Shown piece after piece: positions 30,361-42,235 of a stretch of DNA of 64,000 nt. The DNA is from Epiperipatus broadwayi (lineage: Eukaryota; Onychophora; Udeonychophora; Euonychophora; Peripatidae). Made by a program: the position numbers and the translations under genes. Positions within the stretch are counted from its first letter, which is position 1. Every line of letters starts with the position of its first letter. The notes beneath the pieces were generated by a model that was not told the origin of the DNA, did not search any database, and saw only the letters and a list, made by a program, of their open reading frames with translations. The DNA lies in NCBI GenBank assembly GCA_028023455.1, contig JAQFVV010012397.1:128001-192000 (forward strand). Reading direction: 5' to 3'.

Positions 30361-32433
30361 ATAAAAGCAAAAAGGATATCTTACGCAGAATGAAGTACAT
30401 TAAATAATATACATGTAATTAGATAAATTAATAATCTAAAATAACTGATTTTACAATTAGAGTGTACAATATAATACATAGCATTTAATGGAAGAGTATT
30501 TCAACTCACTAAATATATATATATATATTATTTTTAGGAAGATGTAGTATACTGCAATTTTGCTGCACACACAGACATAGATGAAGATATTGTTGAATTC
30601 TGATGAAACATAAAGTGAGTCAATAATGAGCTGCTACTTTTCGCCAGCTCATATAGATATACATATATTTTTTTTTACTAAGTTATTTTTAAATAAGAAA
30701 AAAAATGTGAATATGTTCCGGTTAAAATAAAAGAAATTATTTTGTTTTAAAAGTTTTTATATATAAATCGATATTTTCTTTTTAATTGAATTATATTAAA
30801 ATAGAGATGAGGTTGGAATTTTAAAAGCTTTTCTTAGAAACGTTTTCTTTTGTTTCTAATTCTGGGAATTGAAAAGGGGGAAAAGAAATATAGATTTTTC
30901 TTGTTCTAATTAGTTATATTGTTGAAACTTTAATTAGTGAAGGTATTTTGTTATCTATTGCACTCGCCAACTTGGAATGTTGCTATGAGATTAAAGGTGT
31001 GACTACAGACGTTGAGAGAATAAAAAAGACTATAAATTGCTTGATTACCTTTTGTTCAAAAAGTATTGATGTTTTGGTTGCCTGTTAAGACCAATTGCCT
31101 GAGTTCGATTTGGTACAGGCTTATCCAGAACTGCAAAAGCTAAATAAAATTTAAATAATATTTTAGAAAGTGCCGAGAATATGCTGAGTGGTTAATAGAC
31201 CACAGAACTTTCCCCATTGGGAACGTCTATGCTGGACACTTCCAGGAACTGCTATGGAAATGACAAGCCAAGAAAGGAGTACTTGTAGAGCTAGCTGAGT
31301 GCATAAGACTAGAATGGGAATAACAATCTTTGGATGAAGGAAACCTTATTATCACAGAAGGAATCAGTACACTGATCAATCAGGATAAGTAGGCTTTTTG
31401 TTTGCAAACAATATTTTTGATATGATATATAAACTATAATAGCGCAATAGAGTGGTGAAATGACTTCGCTACACCCTCAGAAAAAAAAGTTTCAACAACA
31501 GAAGGGGATATTTAAAATTTTTTGATTACTTATTTTATGTTAATGCAAATAATTAATATATTTTAGTATATTAATCTAACAGTAAAGATATATAGCCAGA
31601 AATAATAATTATACTCTTGTAATAAGATCAATAAAATAAAATAAAAAAATTGGAAAGAGCAGCAGAGTTTCACAATGGGTTAAATGCTTGCAGAAGAGGA
31701 TTTGAACATGTTATTAAACACATTCTTATAGTAAGTCACCTTTAAGAACATTCCTTGATTTTATTCCCCGTGAGTATTAAGGATTGTCAATACACTTGTA
31801 TTAAGTGAAGGTGCGTATTCCTTCGAAAACGATACGTTAAACTTGCAATAAGATTGATAGAGTGGGAAGGGAAAGAGGATTGAAATGGGAATAAGAAGTG
31901 GGAAGAGAGAAGCAAAAAAAAGAAAAATGGTAAACATGAACTGTCCAGGTCACGACAAAATTTTGTAATTCAAATTTTTTTCAGCAGAGTGTTTCTTGTC
32001 AAATTATTTAAAAATTTGTTGTGAAATATCAAATACATGGTGGCATAAAATTATATTATAAAAAAACAATTAATAACAAATAATTATATTATAAAAAATA
32101 TCTGATAAAAAATAATTTATTAAAATAATAACAATGTGATGGTGAAATATTGCATTTATTAGCATTTCAGTTGCTATCTTGGCAGCAAAAATTCAACACA
32201 AATATTAAAGCCTAATATGAAACTTTATATAAAAATCTAGACTGGCATTATTTAAAATAATCAAATGATCCATTATTAAAAATATAAATTACTGTAGATT
32301 CAGTTCATTATATTTCAGTTTCATATGCTATTAGAGTGTAAACATACTCAGTGATACTAATATTTCTTGGTTTGAATTTATTATTACAAATCTAAATATT
32401 CATAATGTTATTAATTAGCCAGGAACAACAATA
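30361..32433. other. Non-coding stretch
   Basis: No open frame of note. Two places look weakly tRNA-like (gagttcgatttggtacagg near 31099, gctgagtggttaatagacc near 31182) and may be further SINE debris, but neither gives a complete A box/B box pair I can defend. Confidence 0.4.
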
Positions 32434-32580
32434 ATGCAATACAGAGAGCATTCCAATAGCTCAAACAAGCTCTTAATTAATAAGTGTGGTATAAGAAAAT
32501 ATTTAAAATCTCTATCCAGAACACTCTCATCTCCAGACCAACTGGTTTCGAGCTTATTGGTACGCTCTCTGTATTGCATT
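32434..32580. repeat. Small inverted-repeat element
   Basis: The ends aatgcaatacagagagca and its complement gctctctgtattgcatt bound a 147-base block. Similarity of the arms continues inward (ttccaatagctcaaac versus cgagcttattggta in reverse complement) to about 34 bases. No clear target duplication was found. It looks like a MITE. Confidence 0.6.
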
Positions 32581-33264
32581 TTTGTAACTACAAGCTTATT
32601 AAAGTAATGTCACATTATATATGACTTGCATTTTTAATTATTATAACAGCAATAAAAATTCAGAAGCTAAAGTATTTATTTTCTTTGACAAATTCTTAGA
32701 TGAATGAGGACTTTCAATCATTCATTATCTGGAAGTAAACTACCTAACAATATATATCATAAATCATAATATTTGGTGCAATTTTACTATTGGATTCCAG
32801 ATTTCTCTACATGAACATTTAGAGTGCTTATTTAAAATGTAATGTATGAAGAAATATAGATGAGATCAATCCAGCGACTAAAAATTGAAGACTTCATTTA
32901 CAATGTCATTTTATATCCACTCTAGATTTTTTTTTAATATCTTTAAAAGTGTGCACATCTTTATAATGACTAATTTATAGGTGAAACTTATGAAAACAGA
33001 AAAACAAAATGACTTGGATTTAATTTCTGATGGTATAATAATAAGAAAAGTTTTTCCAAGAGATTTCAATTTTAAAAATTATAATTATCAGTAATGATAA
33101 TATTTCTGATGTAACCAATTTAAAAATAATTCACTATGAAATAATTACTTTTTCAACTATTTTAGCTAGTATCATCAGGTTTATATTTGTTTTATTGATT
33201 ATCAATGATAGCAGCAGAAGTAATAATAGAGATTAAATTTTTTTATATATTAAATGCTTTTATT

Positions 33265-33490
33265 TACTACACACTAAAAATAAAAAAAATAATTGTGTCT
33301 TCAACCACAATTGGGGTTTTTAGATTTAACTTGAAATAAAAACATGTAATGTCCAAAAATTAATTAAGTCAATCCTGTTTGACTTAATGAATTTCTGTCC
33401 CCCCCCCCCTAATATTTTAATTTCAAGTTAAATCAAAAAACCCCAATTGTAGTTGAAGAAACACTTTTTTTTTCTTTTAGTACACAAAGC
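33265..33490. repeat. Palindromic MITE-like element
   Basis: Arms of about 70 bases are inverted. Left: tcttcaaccacaattggggt followed by ttagatttaacttgaaataa. Right: the complement of these with few changes (33423-33470). The loop contains an aattaattaagtcaatcctg...gacttaatgaattt inner palindrome and a poly-C run. The outer part of the arms is A-rich (aaaaataaaa). Fold-back structure and size fit a MITE. Confidence 0.75.
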
Positions 33491-33499
33491 GTGCTCATG

Positions 33500-33580
33500 G
33501 CCATTTTGAAGTCTAAGGAGTGCACAAAACCACCAGTGACACATCCAAGCGATAAATGACATCAAATAATCCACACATGG
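33500..33580. repeat. Half copy of the palindromic repeat at 34073-34209
   Basis: ccattttgaagtctaagga, aaaccaccagtgacacatcc and aataatccacaca match one arm of the fold-back element 500 bases downstream. Only one arm is present, so it is a partial copy or a remnant. Confidence 0.65.
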
Positions 33581-34072
33581 TCACAATATGACTATTCTTG
33601 ACAAAATCACAATTTATATCAATAATTAAAAAATTAAAGTGCAAATTTCATAAGGACCTCAAGTAATCCAATGTAGACTTTTTTATCCACATCAGAAAAT
33701 CAAATATGAACAATGCTATATTTTTCTTATCTCCATTATTTTTCTAACTACTTGTAACAAAAAAAGCAAGCAACATCAGTTTCTTTCAGTTAAGAAAAAA
33801 TCTGATTAAACATAAAATTAATATGCTTTATTTAAACATGTTGTTACCGGCATATATTGTAATAAAATTCGTATTTTAGAAGTTATAAGCTTTTAGTATT
33901 TCAAAATTATAAACATGGTTAGATAGTATTTCTGCATTTTTTGGACGATACTTCATATTGTCAATAACATCCTTCCCTCTCCCCAACATACTTTAGTGCC
34001 TCACACCATTATTATTATGATAAAATTTGTATTTTAGAAGTGATAAGCTATTAGTATTTAGACTGTTCTCAC

Positions 34073-34209
34073 CATCATTTTGAATTCTAAGGACCCTCCA
34101 AAACCACCACTGACACATCCAAATGATCCTGTGTGGATTATTCAAAGTCATTTATCACTTGGATGTGTCAGCGGTGGTTTTTGGCAGTCCTTAGAATTCA
34201 AAATGGCAG
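34073..34209. repeat. Palindromic MITE-like element
   Basis: The arm attttgaattctaaggaccctccaaaaccaccactgac (shown in pieces: attttgaattctaagga, aaaccaccactgacacatcc) is followed after a short loop by its complement (ggatgtgtcagcggtggttt, tccttagaattcaaaat). The arms are about 60 bases. The plus-strand open frame here is a product of the palindrome and not a gene. Confidence 0.75.
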
Positions 34210-34229
34210 TCTACATCAGCATCAAAATT

Positions 34230-35628
34230 TTTTTTATCTCTATTATTTTTAATTTTTTAGTATTAGTGCAGTAAATAAAAATGTAAAACTAAATTGAACT
34301 TTAAATTGACTGGATGCTTATAGTTGATATATATAATTTCATACAAAACTTTACTAGAAGGCTTCACTAGATAATAAATCTAGACTTCTTTCCTATAACA
34401 AATTGTAAATTAATATTGAGAATTAATATAATAAAATATCAAAGAAAGAAGTTTACTAGCAAAGTCACACTCAAAAATGTTGGGAAGCTATAAATTACAA
34501 AATGAAACTCTTCCAATTAATAATAAATCTTGAAGTAAAAAGACAAGTTTATCCAGCCTGAGTTACATTTAAACACCTATTAATTTAGTATATTAATATT
34601 TTCTATTTTATAATTGAGGAATAGTCAGTATTAAAAGAAACAAAATAATTTATTTAAAAAAAATAAAATAATGACATTGCAATAATTACTAATATCTAAT
34701 AATCAACAAATGCATGTGTGATCAACAATCTAAGACATTTCCACAACAAAAATCTCTATACTTAGTAACACAGTAATCTATAAAAATTAAGCAATGGGTG
34801 AAAGGTATGTTAGATATAAGCTTAACTCTCTACAACAATATTCTGGGTAATGGCATATAAATAACAACTATCCTTAAAATTTCATACATAAAACATTTAA
34901 ATATTAATTCATTCATTAAATCCATATTATTTATGAAGATATAAACATTACTCATGTTTAAGAAAGTATTCACTACAAAAATGAATTCATTATAAAATGA
35001 AGCCATAGGAAATTTATAACTGGAACTAACCAATAAATATCAAATTAAACATATCAAATATCTCTGTTGCCAACACATGCGGTATTAGTCAAATTCCATA
35101 TATATAAAATAAATATTTATCACTATTTAAACAAACATTATTTAAAATCATAAATATTAAATAACACAGATTATATATTTCATAATCTGTATTGAAACAT
35201 GACATCTATAAAATAAACTATTACTTATTACATCTGTATTATTTTTAAACATTATATTTAAAACATTTTGAAAATATTATTTGCACATAGCTTTAATAAC
35301 TACCACTGTGCTCAATATAATATTTAAGAATTAATTAGTTATAAATAATTAATATCGGCATAAATTTAGTTATATATAAAAAAACAATTTAATATAAATT
35401 AAACTATTTAATAAATATTTATAAACTGTTTTATCACTTTAACTCATTTACCAGTAAATAAACTTGTCTTTCTTCAAATTTATAAATAAAGCAAACAATC
35501 TCTTCATTATGGCACTTCATTGAAATATACAAGATAGACCTAAATAAGTTGTAAAAAAATCATGATTTTGCAGCAGTTGATGATTATGAAGTAATCCTAT
35601 TTATGATAGATGAAAATTTGAAGAAGTA
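34230..35628. other. AT-rich non-coding stretch
   Basis: No exon, element end or RNA signal that I can support before the LTR at 35629. Confidence 0.5.
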
Positions 35629-36402
35629 TGTTATATCCACCAGTCTGACTGTGCCAATGTTATATCCGCAAGTATGACTGTGCGGTCAGCAAATAACTAT
35701 GTTCAATTCCCACGATGTTCTCTTGCAACGAATGCTCTGCTGTGGATGCTCTCCAACGAATGGTCTGCAACGAATGCTCTGAAGACACTCTGTATTCTCT
35801 GCAATGGATGCTCTCCAAACGAATGGTCTGCAATGAATGCTCTGCCACGGATGCTCTCCAACGAATGGTCTGCAACAAATGCTCTCCAACGAATGGTCTG
35901 CAAACGGATGCTCTCCAACAAATGGTCTGCAACTAATGCTCTGCAACAAATGCTCTCAATATCTCCACTGCGGTCTCCCCATCTCTGTGGGCTCTTTCAG
36001 CTACACCCGTGGACTACATTTCCACTGGGTGCTGGTCTTTAACCGCAAGCACTGACGCGAGATATCTTTACTGTAGTTGTACTCAAATCACTGCCTACTC
36101 AAATACTGCATGACTGCTCTCTACTGGAGTTGTTCTCTAATTACTGCCCTGCATAGTTGTTACCGAGTCTTCTTATCGCATCCTGATAACTGCAACAATT
36201 AATACACCGTCCAATAAGGTATTGTCTCTTATCCAGAAATATTTGCAATCAGCAAATATCTCTTGGAATAGTCGATCGCCATTACGTCAATGCCTTAATT
36301 AAATTCCACAGTTATCAGCGCATGATCTAAAACAACCTCTCGAATAAATTCTAGTTTTTTCTGGAGTGCACAAAATGTCTGCCATTTTTACAAAACACTA
36401 CA
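35629..36402 (-). repeat. 3' LTR of the compact element
   Basis: Plus tgttatatccaccag to aacactaca. It begins with two copies of a tgttatatcc-containing segment (35629 and 35660) and contains a roughly 28-base minisatellite at about 35728-35955. In element orientation it reads TGTAGTGTTTTG...GATATAACA, as in the solo LTRs at 9008 and 16642. Confidence 0.93.
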
Positions 36403-36762
36403 CCTCCCTCCACTCCAGAAAAACCCTTGTTGCTATTCCTTGGTGTCTTGTTGTTTTTTTTTATTCCTACTTTCCTGTTATTTCACTAAGAAATGTATGA
36501 TTTAACTTTGCTGCCGAAACTTTTTCGCCAGTAACGTTCAATGGTGACAGCGCAAGCATGTTATTTCCAAACTTTCACTTCCGATATTAATGTTACTAAC
36601 TGGGATTTTCATTTTCACCCGATTTCTCCTTTCCAAACTTTCACTTCCGATATTAATGTTACTAACTGGGATTTTCATTTTCACCTGATTTCTCCTTCTA
36701 TAGCTAAACTTATTGTTCAAAACTTATTCGCTACTCACAGGTTCCAAATGCGACTGCTCCAA
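36403..36762 (-). other. Internal region of the compact element with a 66-base tandem duplication
   Basis: It starts with cctccctccactccag (polypurine tract on the minus strand) and ends with the primer-binding site. A 66-base unit beginning ttccaaactttcac occurs twice in tandem (36565 and 36631) with one clear difference (cacccgattt versus cacctgattt). The 99-codon plus-strand open frame over it is a result of this repeat and I do not regard it as a gene. Confidence 0.85.
36744..36761 (-). promoter_or_regulatory. Primer-binding site of the compact element
   Basis: Minus-strand TGGAGCAGTCGCATTTGG lies one base from the 5' LTR. It resembles TGGTGCAGTC of element A and TGGCGCAGTC of element B. 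Confidence 0.65.
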
Positions 36763-37537
36763 TGTTATATCTGCCAGTCTGACTGTGCCAATGTTATATC
36801 CACCAGTCTGACTGTGCCAATGTTATATCCACAAGTATGACTGTGCGGTCAGCAAATAACTATGTTCAATTCCCACGATGTTCTCTTGCAATGAATGCTC
36901 TGCTGCGGATGCTCTCCAATGAATGGTCTGCAACGAATGCTCTGAATACACTCTGTATTCTGTGCAATGGATGCTCTCCAAACGGATGGTCTGCAACAAA
37001 TGCTCTGCCACGGATGCTCTCCAATGAATGGTCTGCAAATGGATGCTCTCCAACTAATGGTCTGCAACTAATGCTCTGCAACGAATGCTCTCAATATCTC
37101 CGCTGCGGTCTCCCCATCTCTGTGGGCTCTTTCAGCTACACCCGTGGTCTACATTTCCACTGGGCGCTGGTCATTAACCGCAAGCACTAACGTGAGATAT
37201 CTTTGCTGTAGTTGTACTCAAATCACTGCCTACTCAAATACTGCATGACTGCTCTCTACTGGAGTTGTCCTCTAATTACTGCCCTGCGTAGTTGTTACCC
37301 AGTCTTCTTATCGCATCCTGATAACTGCAACAATTAATACACCGTCCAATAAGGTATTGTCTCTTATCCAGAAATATTTGCAATCAGCAAATATCTCTTG
37401 GAATAGTCGATCGCCATTACGTCAATGCCTTAATTAAATTCCACAGTTATCAGCGCACGATCTAAAACAATCTCTCAAATAAATTCTAGTTTTTTCTGGA
37501 GTGCACAAAATGTCTGCCATTTTTACAAAACACTACA
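36763..37537 (-). repeat. 5' LTR of the compact element
   Basis: Partner of 35629-36402 with few differences by eye. It has three rather than two copies of the tgttatat-containing segment at its outer end (36763 and two more before 36841), so repeat number varies even between the two LTRs. Confidence 0.93.
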
Positions 37538-40045
37538 AAGTAGATGATCCATTTGTGTCCCAGTTCCCCAATACTTAGGATAAAAACTGCTTATTTACCA
37601 GTTCATTTTGAAAGTTTAAAGTCCAATGTTGTGCTTTTTTAATTCAGCAGCCAAGAATTCTGTTCACATGTTCAAAACAATTTTCTTGATAAGAAATCAT
37701 TTTTCGCTATTGCCAATAGAACAATAAATAATGCTTGTCTATTTAAAAGTACATTTAAAACAAAAAATTATCAATTCTTGAAAATATTTATAAATTAAAC
37801 AATTGAAATTCTTTTTAAATTATTGTTTAACAAAATCAGTTTTTATATATAAAAAGAATATATAATGTCTTTAAATAACAATTTTATATTTTAAAATTTT
37901 AATGATGTCACACTTCTAAATTAATCAAATTCCTTTTGATATATTTTTTTAATTTATACAACAATGAAATATATTCCAAATGAATATAGTATTTCAATAT
38001 ATATATTAACCCAGAACTCATATCACAATTGGGCAGTGGATTGAGATGAGTATATTTATGTGTAATGCATTTGAGTTTGGATGTACCTTTACAAAAAGTA
38101 AACTAAAACAAACATATTTGTTTTATCACTCTAAGAATAATAAATCAATATCTAAAATCATATGTATAATTATCACAATGATTAAATAGCTTAGGATACT
38201 TTTATGGATTTACTAAAATAATCTTAATACTTATATAAGGCTAAAACCTTAGTACATGTGCCTTGAGTGCTTAATTTTAGCAAGAGAGACTGCATTGCAA
38301 TGTTGAAAAACTTACTCTAAGATAAACGAGTATGTTTATTCAGATACAGCTAGCAATTAACTCTCATTCACAGATTAACAGTATATCTAAATAAAATTTT
38401 CTGAGGGTGCTATGTCTTAGCTGACTAAGAATAACAAATTTAGTATAGAATATTATTTTTGAGGACACAAAGAACACAGCAACTAGACTTCCAATTTATA
38501 CAATTTAATATACACATTGTAATGTACAAGTATATATATTCTAACCTTATCAAACAATGCCTAATCACAATCGAATAATCATATTAATGTAACTCTTGTA
38601 AAATGAACATCAACAAATACCACTTTGAGACTCCTATCAAAATAACTATAGAGATCTGTAATAATAAAACATGGGCTATGCTCAGTGGTCAGTTAGTTAT
38701 AAAGAATTCAGCTATTGCAGAGATATGCAGTTAAGACAAATAAATAAATAAATAATAAAATAAATTATTATAAGTAAAATAAATAACTTGGGAGAGAGAG
38801 AAAACTGAAATCATTCCCTAATTAATAATTTAGAATAAAATAAAATTCTCCCTTTATCAAAAACACATTCTCTGAACTATAAGCATTTGCATTCTTAAAT
38901 AATATTTTCTCATTGGTTCTCATATCTTGTCTAATGTCTTTTTAAAAATATATATACTATGTAAATCATTTGCCAATATGATCTGAAATAAACTTTACTC
39001 TTGCACAGTAAAATTAAAATGAAAATACTTCTCTTACAGTACAATTAAAAATAAAACTCTTTTATGCCACAGCAACTATAATAGCAATAATAATCGATAC
39101 CTTTTAAATAAGGAATCATAATAATGATGATGATCTCAGGGTTCTTCTGTTTATCTTGGGAAAGTACTCTACAATATTGTGTTGTCACACATGACTGACA
39201 TTCTGGTAGGCTATAGGAGACATTCACTTCATTTAAAAGCTAATGTGTCCTAATGTATAATAACAATTATAATTATTTAAAGAAATGATAATATGACTAA
39301 TAATGAAACAAAATAATTGCATAAAATTTATAAGTCAGCCTTTTACCCAGGATATCAGCCAGAATAATAGAAAGACAACTCGAGTACCTTTTATATCCCT
39401 CCATCATCCATGACAATGCAATAAATTAATTAAAACTAATTATTTCAATAATTTAACTAAGAACATAAATGGAATAATGTGCAGTCAGAGTTAATAACTT
39501 GAAATATTATATACAAATAATACTAAATGAAACTAAGTGCCAAAATACTGGGTTACAATATAGATATATAAATCAAATGCTTTTCTAATTTACATAAACC
39601 CGAATGCAGCTAATTAGTAATAAGTCATTTCCATTTACCTTTACCATCCTTTAAGGCTGGATGCCCTTAAGACATTGAAAATAATAAAATTGGGTGATCT
39701 GTTATGGTCTTAGTCAGCTTATTGACCTTCATGAGCTGAGATATACTTTCACTCTTTTTGTTTTCTGAAGTAATTAAGCTCATTGGAGAAAATCCAGGTA
39801 ATGAGTGTATTATCAGTTTAATATTGCCTCTGTAAATTTAATTAGTATTTTAACCTGTACAAATTACATTTCCTCTGTTTCTGATTTTTTTTTTCCTTCT
39901 GATATTAATTATTGCATAGTGCATTTTAATTAAATATTTTATATTACAGAGATTTGATTAATTTATTCTAGTTATTTATTATTTATCTATTTTGTTTATT
40001 TACTTTCTGTACATTAATTCCATAACTTATTACAATAGTTACCTT
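37538..40045. other. AT-rich non-coding stretch with an LTR fragment
   Basis: At 38232-38296 the run gccttgagtgcttaatttta and its flanks are the reverse complement of part of the LTR of Gypsy element C (40575-40640), so a fragment of that LTR lies here in plus orientation. Apart from that no exon or element is supported. Confidence 0.55.
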
Positions 40046-40436
40046 AGCATTCAGCTGATGCACATGCGCTTTGTGGATTTAACAATAAATGAATACTGTC
40101 ACTTTTCCAAACACAAGATAAAGTCTTTGTGGCTATATAAAATAAATATCTTATTTACATATGTTTAATTTCAATTAAGAATGATGTATTGTAAATTCTA
40201 GTAAATTTCGCAAGTGTCATTCATTCAGACATAGTAAAGGTAATTTAAAGTGATTGTTTAATATCTTCACACTGTCATTTCCAGATACTTAAGATTTGCC
40301 CATACATAAATGTTTGGGCTGAAAGGATAGACAATTCATTCTATTCTTTTACAAAGACTTTATCTTGTGTTTGGAAAAGTGAGAGTATTCATTTATTGTT
40401 TAATCCACAAAGCGCATGTGCATCAGCTTAATGCTG
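40046..40436. repeat. Long inverted repeat, 86-base arms
   Basis: Arm 40046-40131 (gctgatgcacatgcgctttg ... aaacacaagataaagtcttt) and arm 40351-40436 are reverse complements with only a handful of mismatches, separated by about 219 bases. Both arms are followed by the direct repeat gctatataaaataaatatct (40132 and 40464). The structure may lie inside the LTR of Gypsy element C or be a fold-back element inserted in it. Confidence 0.85.
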
Positions 40437-40439
40437 ATT

Positions 40440-40697
40440 ATTATTACAGTTTAAAAACATCGCGCTATATAAAATAAATATCTTATTTAAATACTTAACT
40501 TATTAAAATAGGTTAGAGATAAGAGGGTAACTCTCATCTTTATAAAGTTGAATCTCGTGTTATGATTTGTAGAGGTCTCTTGCTAAAATTAAGCACTCAA
40601 GGCGCATGTACTAAAGCTTTAGCTTTATATAAGTATTACGTGCTGACATTGCACTTAATAAGAATTAATACTTATTAAAATATATATATTTCAATAA
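40440..40697 (-). repeat. 3' LTR end of Gypsy element C
   Basis: This stretch is followed by tcctccccttactctataaa, the polypurine-tract type sequence found just inside the LTRs of the other Gypsy elements here. A segment of it (gtctcttgctaaaattaagc, actcaaggcgcatgtac) recurs inverted at 38232-38296. The outer end of the LTR is uncertain because of the inverted repeat at 40046-40436. Confidence 0.6.
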
Positions 40698-41073
40698 TCC
40701 TCCCCTTACTCTATAAAACAGGTTACTATGTTTTACACATAATCTCAAAATCTTTTAGGCCTCTGTCTTTTACAATGGAGCCAGGGTAATCTGTGTACTT
40801 CTGTTGGTTCAATGGCTACCTCATTTTGTAGTGTTACTGCTTCAGATGAACTACATTCTAACCGATTCTTCTTAAGAACTTTTTTGTTAAGCACTGTATC
40901 AACCATTTCCTGGTTTCCACAGATTTTGGTCATTTCTTCTCTATCTGATAATAGTGCTGCTGGAAACTAGATATCTTCTATGAGTCATCGGTGGATATGG
41001 TTTATATGTCTCTGATACTCAGTTCCATTCTATATTTGAATTTTTAGAATTTGTTTGGATAGGTTTCCAGTGA

Positions 41074-41790
41074 TTATACTTCAATCCATTTATTTTTGAT
41101 CAGATCACATACTAAAACTCTACCACCTATTTCATATATTTTATCTTCACTATGATACTGAAAATGAATGTCCATTTTCTGAAGTAATATTACTAGTTTC
41201 AAATGCAATTTTGTGCCCATCAGCAACTCAGCTGGAGATTTACCAGTAACCATCAATGGTATGGAAGGTTGATATAGCATAGCATTATATAAAGCTTGTT
41301 GCATGTTGGTATTATTAGTTTTTCTCAGTCTTTTTAATTTATTGAACAGCTTTCTCAATCAGGCCATTTGATACCAGATAGTACAGGGGTACACAGATAT
41401 GTTTGGTGCCTTGAATTTTTTTTCCATTTCTTGAGCAGTGAATCCAGTACCATTATTAAATCAATTATTTCTGGTGACATGAAAAAACTGTATTCAAGCT
41501 TTGTATGATTTCACTAACACTAGTATTTTTCACAATGCAATACTCTGCCCTTTTAGAGTATGCATCTATGAGAAGTATTTTACTATTAATTGGGCCTGCA
41601 TGGTCCATGTGAAGTCTCTAGCATGGATTAGTTATGTTAGGCCACAATGTACACTCTTTAGGTTTCATCCTCATTTCAGACTGATAAACTGTGGATTTTT
41701 CAATGTGTTTCTTGATCTCTATAATTATCTTTGGCAACCAGATATAGCTACATGTAAATGCTTTTGTGTGCACAACTCTTGTAAGTTTTA
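41074..41790 (-). pseudogene. Gypsy integrase, core and C-terminal part
   Basis: Frame 41074-41358 holds RKTNNTNMQQALYNAMLYQP and TGKSPAELLMGTKLHLKL, matching the helical end of the element B integrase. Upstream, to 41790, the minus strand carries broken readings of the core, where plus gggcctgcatggtccatgtg corresponds to HMDHAGP. Multiple frame breaks. Confidence 0.75.
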
Positions 41791-41839
41791 AAAACTTTTT
41801 CTCTACCCTCTGTTGGTATTACTACCTTATCACCCATTA

Positions 41840-42232
41840 CTACATAACCCTTACTGACTGATACCTTGTCACAATTTGTCCAAAAAGAAGGTGCAATGCA
41901 TTGTGTTTAGGTGGCCAGCCAGTTCTAATCCAGGCTACCAATACCTTGTACCTTTTATTGGCCAATGTCCAATTTGCTATTGAATACCTGCTTAATCTAT
42001 CTGATTGTAGGACATCTATATAATTATTTTCTATCTCATTATTCTGTGGTTCATTTTTATCTGTATTTCTAGACAAAGTATCAGCATGTGGAATCTGTTC
42101 TTTTCTTATATGATAGCTGATAATTGTATGATGCCAATATATTTCTCTACCGTAACATATGTGATATACAATGATGAAATTTGTAATATTTATCACCTGG
42201 TATGCTAAAATTATTTCTCTCCATACAATCAT
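41840..42232 (-). pseudogene. Gypsy RNase H end and pre-integrase linker
   Basis: The minus-strand frame contains EQIPHADTLSRNTDKNEPQN, the HADALSR-type end of RNase H, then NYIDVLQSDRLSRYSIANWT and VLVAWIRTGWPPKHN, which match element B (NYIDTLNSEIL, ILMGWIKNRWPS). The N-terminal part upstream is replaced by unrelated AT-rich sequence. Confidence 0.78.
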
Positions 42233-42235
42233 ATA

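Larger units (their letters stand above)
35629..37537 (-). mobile_element. Compact non-autonomous LTR retrotransposon (TRIM/LARD-like), family A
   Basis: Two nearly identical LTRs of 774 and 775 bases enclose only 360 bases, and the whole is flanked by a perfect 5-base duplication aagta (35624-35628 and 37538-37542). The internal part keeps a polypurine tract beside the 3' LTR and a primer-binding site beside the 5' LTR, but no coding sequence. The intact duplication shows that this short form inserted as such, or shrank afterwards by internal deletion. Shared LTRs and leader with Gypsy element A (1-4450) point to that family as its source of enzymes. Confidence 0.92.
40698..42235 (-). mobile_element. 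5'-truncated Ty3/Gypsy retrotransposon (element C)
   Basis: Minus-strand integrase and RNase H remnants adjoin a polypurine tract and LTR. The copy stops near 42235 within RNase H, so gag, protease and polymerase are missing. It is related to element B by similar spacing and motifs but belongs to a different LTR family. Confidence 0.82.

Noticed and set aside
34080-34274. 64-codon plus-strand frame
   Set aside because: Most of it is translation of a palindromic MITE; its codons mirror each other around the loop.
35660-36055. Several overlapping open frames on both strands, 60-122 codons
   Set aside because: They arise from the LTR minisatellite, whose unit contains few stops; the residue patterns (RWRAS, CSPTNGL) are just translations of the repeat.
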